From Desulfobulbaceae bacterium UBA2276 (GTDB lineage Bacteria; Desulfobacterota; Desulfobulbia; Desulfobulbales; Desulfocapsaceae), in NCBI GenBank assembly GCA_002347085.1, contig DDWW01000050.1, positions 1 through 15,776 of the forward strand: DNA of 15,776 nt, read 5' to 3'. The notes under the pieces are model-generated. The model was not told the origin of the DNA. It searched no databases and saw nothing but the letters and a program-made list of their open reading frames with translations. Position 1 is the stretch's first letter; each line of letters starts with the position of its first letter. The translations under genes and the position numbers were made by a program. Below, piece after piece: positions 13,931 through 15,776 of the stretch.

Positions 13931-14563
13931 TCAAACCACGGCACCTAATACTTCTCCCAGTTTCTTACCCAAACCCCTTGCAACATCAATCGTGTCCGGC
14001 TGCTTGCTCAGGTCCGGGATAATGTCGTCAGTTATTTTCACCCCTTCGCCGCAGAGCATACGAACCGCCCCAGTGCTGCATGTCTCCCCGTAACCACAGG
14101 TAAAACAGGAAGCAGCGCCTTGGGCAGCCACGCTCCCCACATGCTTGATCTGATAATAGAGGAGCATCTTTTCAATCATCGCGGCCGGCACCTCGGGCTC
14201 AAGACCACCCGTACTGACGATCACCGCATATTTACCGGCCAGGGCGCTGCAGTCACGGTGACGAAACTGACAGAACCGTTCAAGGAAACAATGGCTCAAG
14301 GCATTAAGGGCGGAAAAATAATTCGGCGCACCTATTACCAGGGCATCAGCAGCCAGAATTTTGTCGCGCAGCGGCCCCATATCATCCTTAATCTTGCAGG
14401 TGTTGTCCTTCACACAGGCCAGGCAGGCTGTACAAGGTGCTATTTTTTTACCCGCCAAAGAAACAAATTCACTTTCACAGCCAACCGAGTCCAAAACCTC
14501 ATGAACCAAGCGATCAGTGGTCTTGCCACGGCGAGGGCTGCCGGAAATACCTAAAACTCGCAT
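13931..14563 (-). CDS. Iron-sulfur flavoprotein (NAD(P)H-dependent FMN reductase/flavodoxin fold)
   Basis: The 210-residue protein opens with MRVLGISGSPRRGKTT, the FMN-phosphate loop of the NADPH-dependent FMN reductase/flavodoxin-like fold. The compact cysteine motif C44-x2-C47-x2-C50-x5-C56 follows. This is the [4Fe-4S] signature of archaeal and bacterial iron-sulfur flavoproteins (ISF), whose prototype has cysteines at 47, 50, 53 and 59. GAPNYFSALNA (78-88) is the isoalloxazine-binding loop. A second group, C153-x2-C156-x5-C162 with C171, could hold another cluster or a disulfide. ISF proteins shuttle electrons between ferredoxin and other carriers in the cytoplasm. GGAGG lies five bases before the ATG. 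The gene follows the TetR gene by 50 bases and probably shares its control. Confidence 0.9.
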   Translation of the reverse strand: MRVLGISGSPRRGKTTDRLVHEVLDSVGCESEFVSLAGKKIAPCTACLACVKDNTCKIKDDMGPLRDKILAADALVIGAPNYFSALNALSHCFLERFCQFRHRDCSALAGKYAVIVSTGGLEPEVPAAMIEKMLLYYQIKHVGSVAAQGAASCFTCGYGETCSTGAVRMLCGEGVKITDDIIPDLSKQPDTIDVARGLGKKLGEVLGAVV

Positions 14564-14576
14564 GCATCCTCCTTTG

Positions 14577-14592
14577 TACCAACCAGATGGTA
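14577..14592. promoter_or_regulatory. Weak palindrome before the iron-sulfur flavoprotein gene
   Basis: TACCA (14577-14581) and TGGTA (14588-14592) form a 5-base inverted repeat with a 6-base spacer, immediately upstream of the ribosome site of the flavoprotein gene. It may be an operator for the adjacent TetR protein. It does not match the palindrome upstream of that tetR gene, so support is thin. Confidence 0.2.
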
Positions 14593-14613
14593 TATTTTTA
14601 TCTCAAAAAAATT

Positions 14614-15201
14614 TTATTCGCCGAACATGGCACCGATGACGGCCAAACAGTCATCAAGATCAGCCTGATCCTTACTTACGCGAGACATCATGATGCCTCC
14701 CTCAATGATTGCCACGATGGTCTTGGCCAACAGGCGTGGAGATAGATTTGAATTAAAAGAACAATCTTCCCCGGCCAAAGTTAAGTGCCCGTCAATTTCT
14801 TCAACCCAGCGGGAAAACACGCCGTGGATAACCTTGGAAAAGTGATGATTGCTATCACTCATTTCCAAAGCAGCATTACCAAAAAGGCAGCCGCCGACAA
14901 AATTATTCTTTTTCTGCTCCGCAAAAATGGCCTGGCAGGAATTAATCACCTTGGCGCAGGGAGATTTGCCTTGGAAAGACTGGCCGAGGAAATTAAAAAA
15001 TTCCTCCTTGGCATCCTCCAAAACAGCCAGACCGATCTCTTCCTTGCTGGCAAAATGGTAATAGAGGTTGCCCTTCTTAACCCCGCTCGCCTTGATAATG
15101 TCGCTAATAGTGGTGTTATGAAAACCGTTAGCCACCAAAATGAAACGGGTGGTCTTTAAAATATGGTCCCGGGTCTTCTCACCTTTTTTCATCTGGATCA
15201 T
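14614..15201 (-). CDS. TetR/AcrR-family regulator, NemR-like, with candidate redox-sensing cysteine
   Basis: The 195-residue protein has a standard TetR DNA-binding domain at 5-55: TISDIIKASGVKKGNLYYHF covers the helix-turn-helix, followed by ASKEEIGLAVLE. The ligand domain contains GGC105LFGNAALEMSD, which lines up with the segment around Cys106 of E. coli NemR, a hypochlorite and electrophile sensor (my alignment from memory). The NemR Lys175 equivalent appears to be a serine. Other cysteines are at 82, 90, 147 and 185. The ATG at 15201 has GGAGG four bases upstream. It is first in the leftward redox cluster and probably represses it together with itself. Response to oxidants or aldehydes is inferred from the cysteine and the redox gene neighbours. 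Confidence 0.9.
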   Translation of the reverse strand: MIQMKKGEKTRDHILKTTRFILVANGFHNTTISDIIKASGVKKGNLYYHFASKEEIGLAVLEDAKEEFFNFLGQSFQGKSPCAKVINSCQAIFAEQKKNNFVGGCLFGNAALEMSDSNHHFSKVIHGVFSRWVEEIDGHLTLAGEDCSFNSNLSPRLLAKTIVAIIEGGIMMSRVSKDQADLDDCLAVIGAMFGE

Positions 15202-15217
15202 AAAACCTCCTTAACAA

Positions 15218-15262
15218 ACTGAACGTTCGGTACAAAATAACCTACAAATAGATTTGGGTCAA
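15218..15262 (-). promoter_or_regulatory. Promoter and operator of the tetR-redox cluster
   Basis: On the minus strand, TTGACC (15262-15257) is followed after exactly 17 bases by TATTTT (15239-15234). Between the -10 and the tetR ribosome site is the palindrome GAACGTTC (15221-15228) within ACCGAACGTTCAGT, typical in placement and form for a self-repressing TetR operator covering the transcription start. Confidence 0.6.
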
Positions 15263-15299
15263 CATTAAATTTGACCCTACAAATATCAAGAAATTAAAC

Positions 15300-15776
15300 T
15301 GCTGTATTTATTGGGATTAAATTGCTAAAAACATTCCACTACCCTTTTGTCGCCCCAAAGAGCTGAGGGACAAATGAGCTGGCGGCCACGGTGGTAAGAA
15401 TTCGCTTTCCAGTGGAAAGGTACAGCCGACAAAAACAGAAGTGGCCCCGGAAATTTGAACAAGCCGTTAAGTGGAAAATTTGCTACAAATAATGTCTTCT
15501 AATGGGTTAAATTATGGAGCAGAAAATGCCACACGGCACGAGACGGACAGCCTGAGAATAAAGCGTTTTAAAGTAATCTTTGTTTTGTCGCTCCTAGCAT
15601 TGACATAATCAACGACGGCATCGCGAATATCATGAGGACCTTAGCTGCCGGTTAGAACTCCCCAAGTTCTTTGATGTATAAATCAATCCGTATGACTTCT
15701 CGATAATGCCAGTGGCAAGGTTAACCGTTTAATAAAAACGGCAACTTGAGATTCTTCCTGAGTATACGTAACAAAA
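15300..15776. other. Gene-poor end, possible eroded mobile DNA
   Basis: No intact gene is seen on either strand over about 480 bases. Positions 15390-15480 hold several spaced GTGG-headed segments, including GTGGCCCCGGAAATTTGAACA, of the sort seen at the ends of IS21-like elements. On the minus strand around 15632-15562 a short frame reads HDIRDAVVDYVNARSDKTKI, faintly like the N-terminal helix-turn-helix of IS630-type transposases. Two 6-base hairpins (AGAACT/AGTTCT near 15654-15670 and CCGTTT/AAACGG near 15725-15741) lie further right. All of this is weak. Confidence 0.25.

Noticed and set aside
1..15776. CRISPR array, tRNA or rRNA genes
   Set aside because: No regularly spaced direct repeats, and I recognised no tRNA or rRNA sequence; the repeats present are isolated inverted-repeat elements.

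Overview
This is a 15.8 kb bacterial chromosome segment. The gene content (membrane polyferredoxin, iron-sulfur flavoprotein, persulfide-type metallo-beta-lactamase/rhodanese, HAE1 RND pump) and moderate GC suggest an anaerobic or microaerophilic Gram-negative, most likely a Desulfobacterota (Desulfobulbales-like) organism. The taxon is inferred, because no marker gene is present.

Layout. (1) 1-1886, minus strand: a probable operon running from a sigma70-like promoter through a thioredoxin-type arsenate reductase, bioD (joined by a 4-base ATGA overlap), a small Cys-rich protein and a CYTH-family triphosphatase cut by the window edge. (2) 2054-3307, minus strand: a rhodanese + ETHE1-like MBL fusion with an altered metal motif. 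(3) 3665-10610, plus strand: TetR regulator, RND adaptor, RND pump, TolC-like channel and a small unknown protein, together a tripartite efflux cluster. Three different palindromic intergenic elements lie here: a 215 bp multi-hairpin element before tetR, a 125 bp inverted-repeat element between tetR and the adaptor, and a perfect REP doublet between adaptor and pump. (4) 10685-11022: a yjbQ-family gene inactivated by an internal frameshifting deletion. (5) 11106-11309: a small acidic hypothetical protein. (6) 11652-15262, minus strand: a promoter with an operator-like palindrome, then a NemR-like TetR, an iron-sulfur flavoprotein, a DUF1566 lipoprotein, a polytopic multi-[4Fe-4S] protein, a 54-residue CXXCXXC membrane mini-protein and a TlpA-like thioredoxin, closed by a clear intrinsic terminator. 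(7) 15300-15776: no intact gene, possibly eroded mobile DNA.

The most interesting part is region 6. The gene set could form a pathway carrying electrons from a cytoplasmic FMN/[4Fe-4S] flavoprotein through the membrane polyferredoxin and the mini-protein to a periplasmic thioredoxin, under a regulator that keeps the position of a redox-sensing cysteine. That assembly is inferred from gene order and motifs and has no direct support in the sequence.
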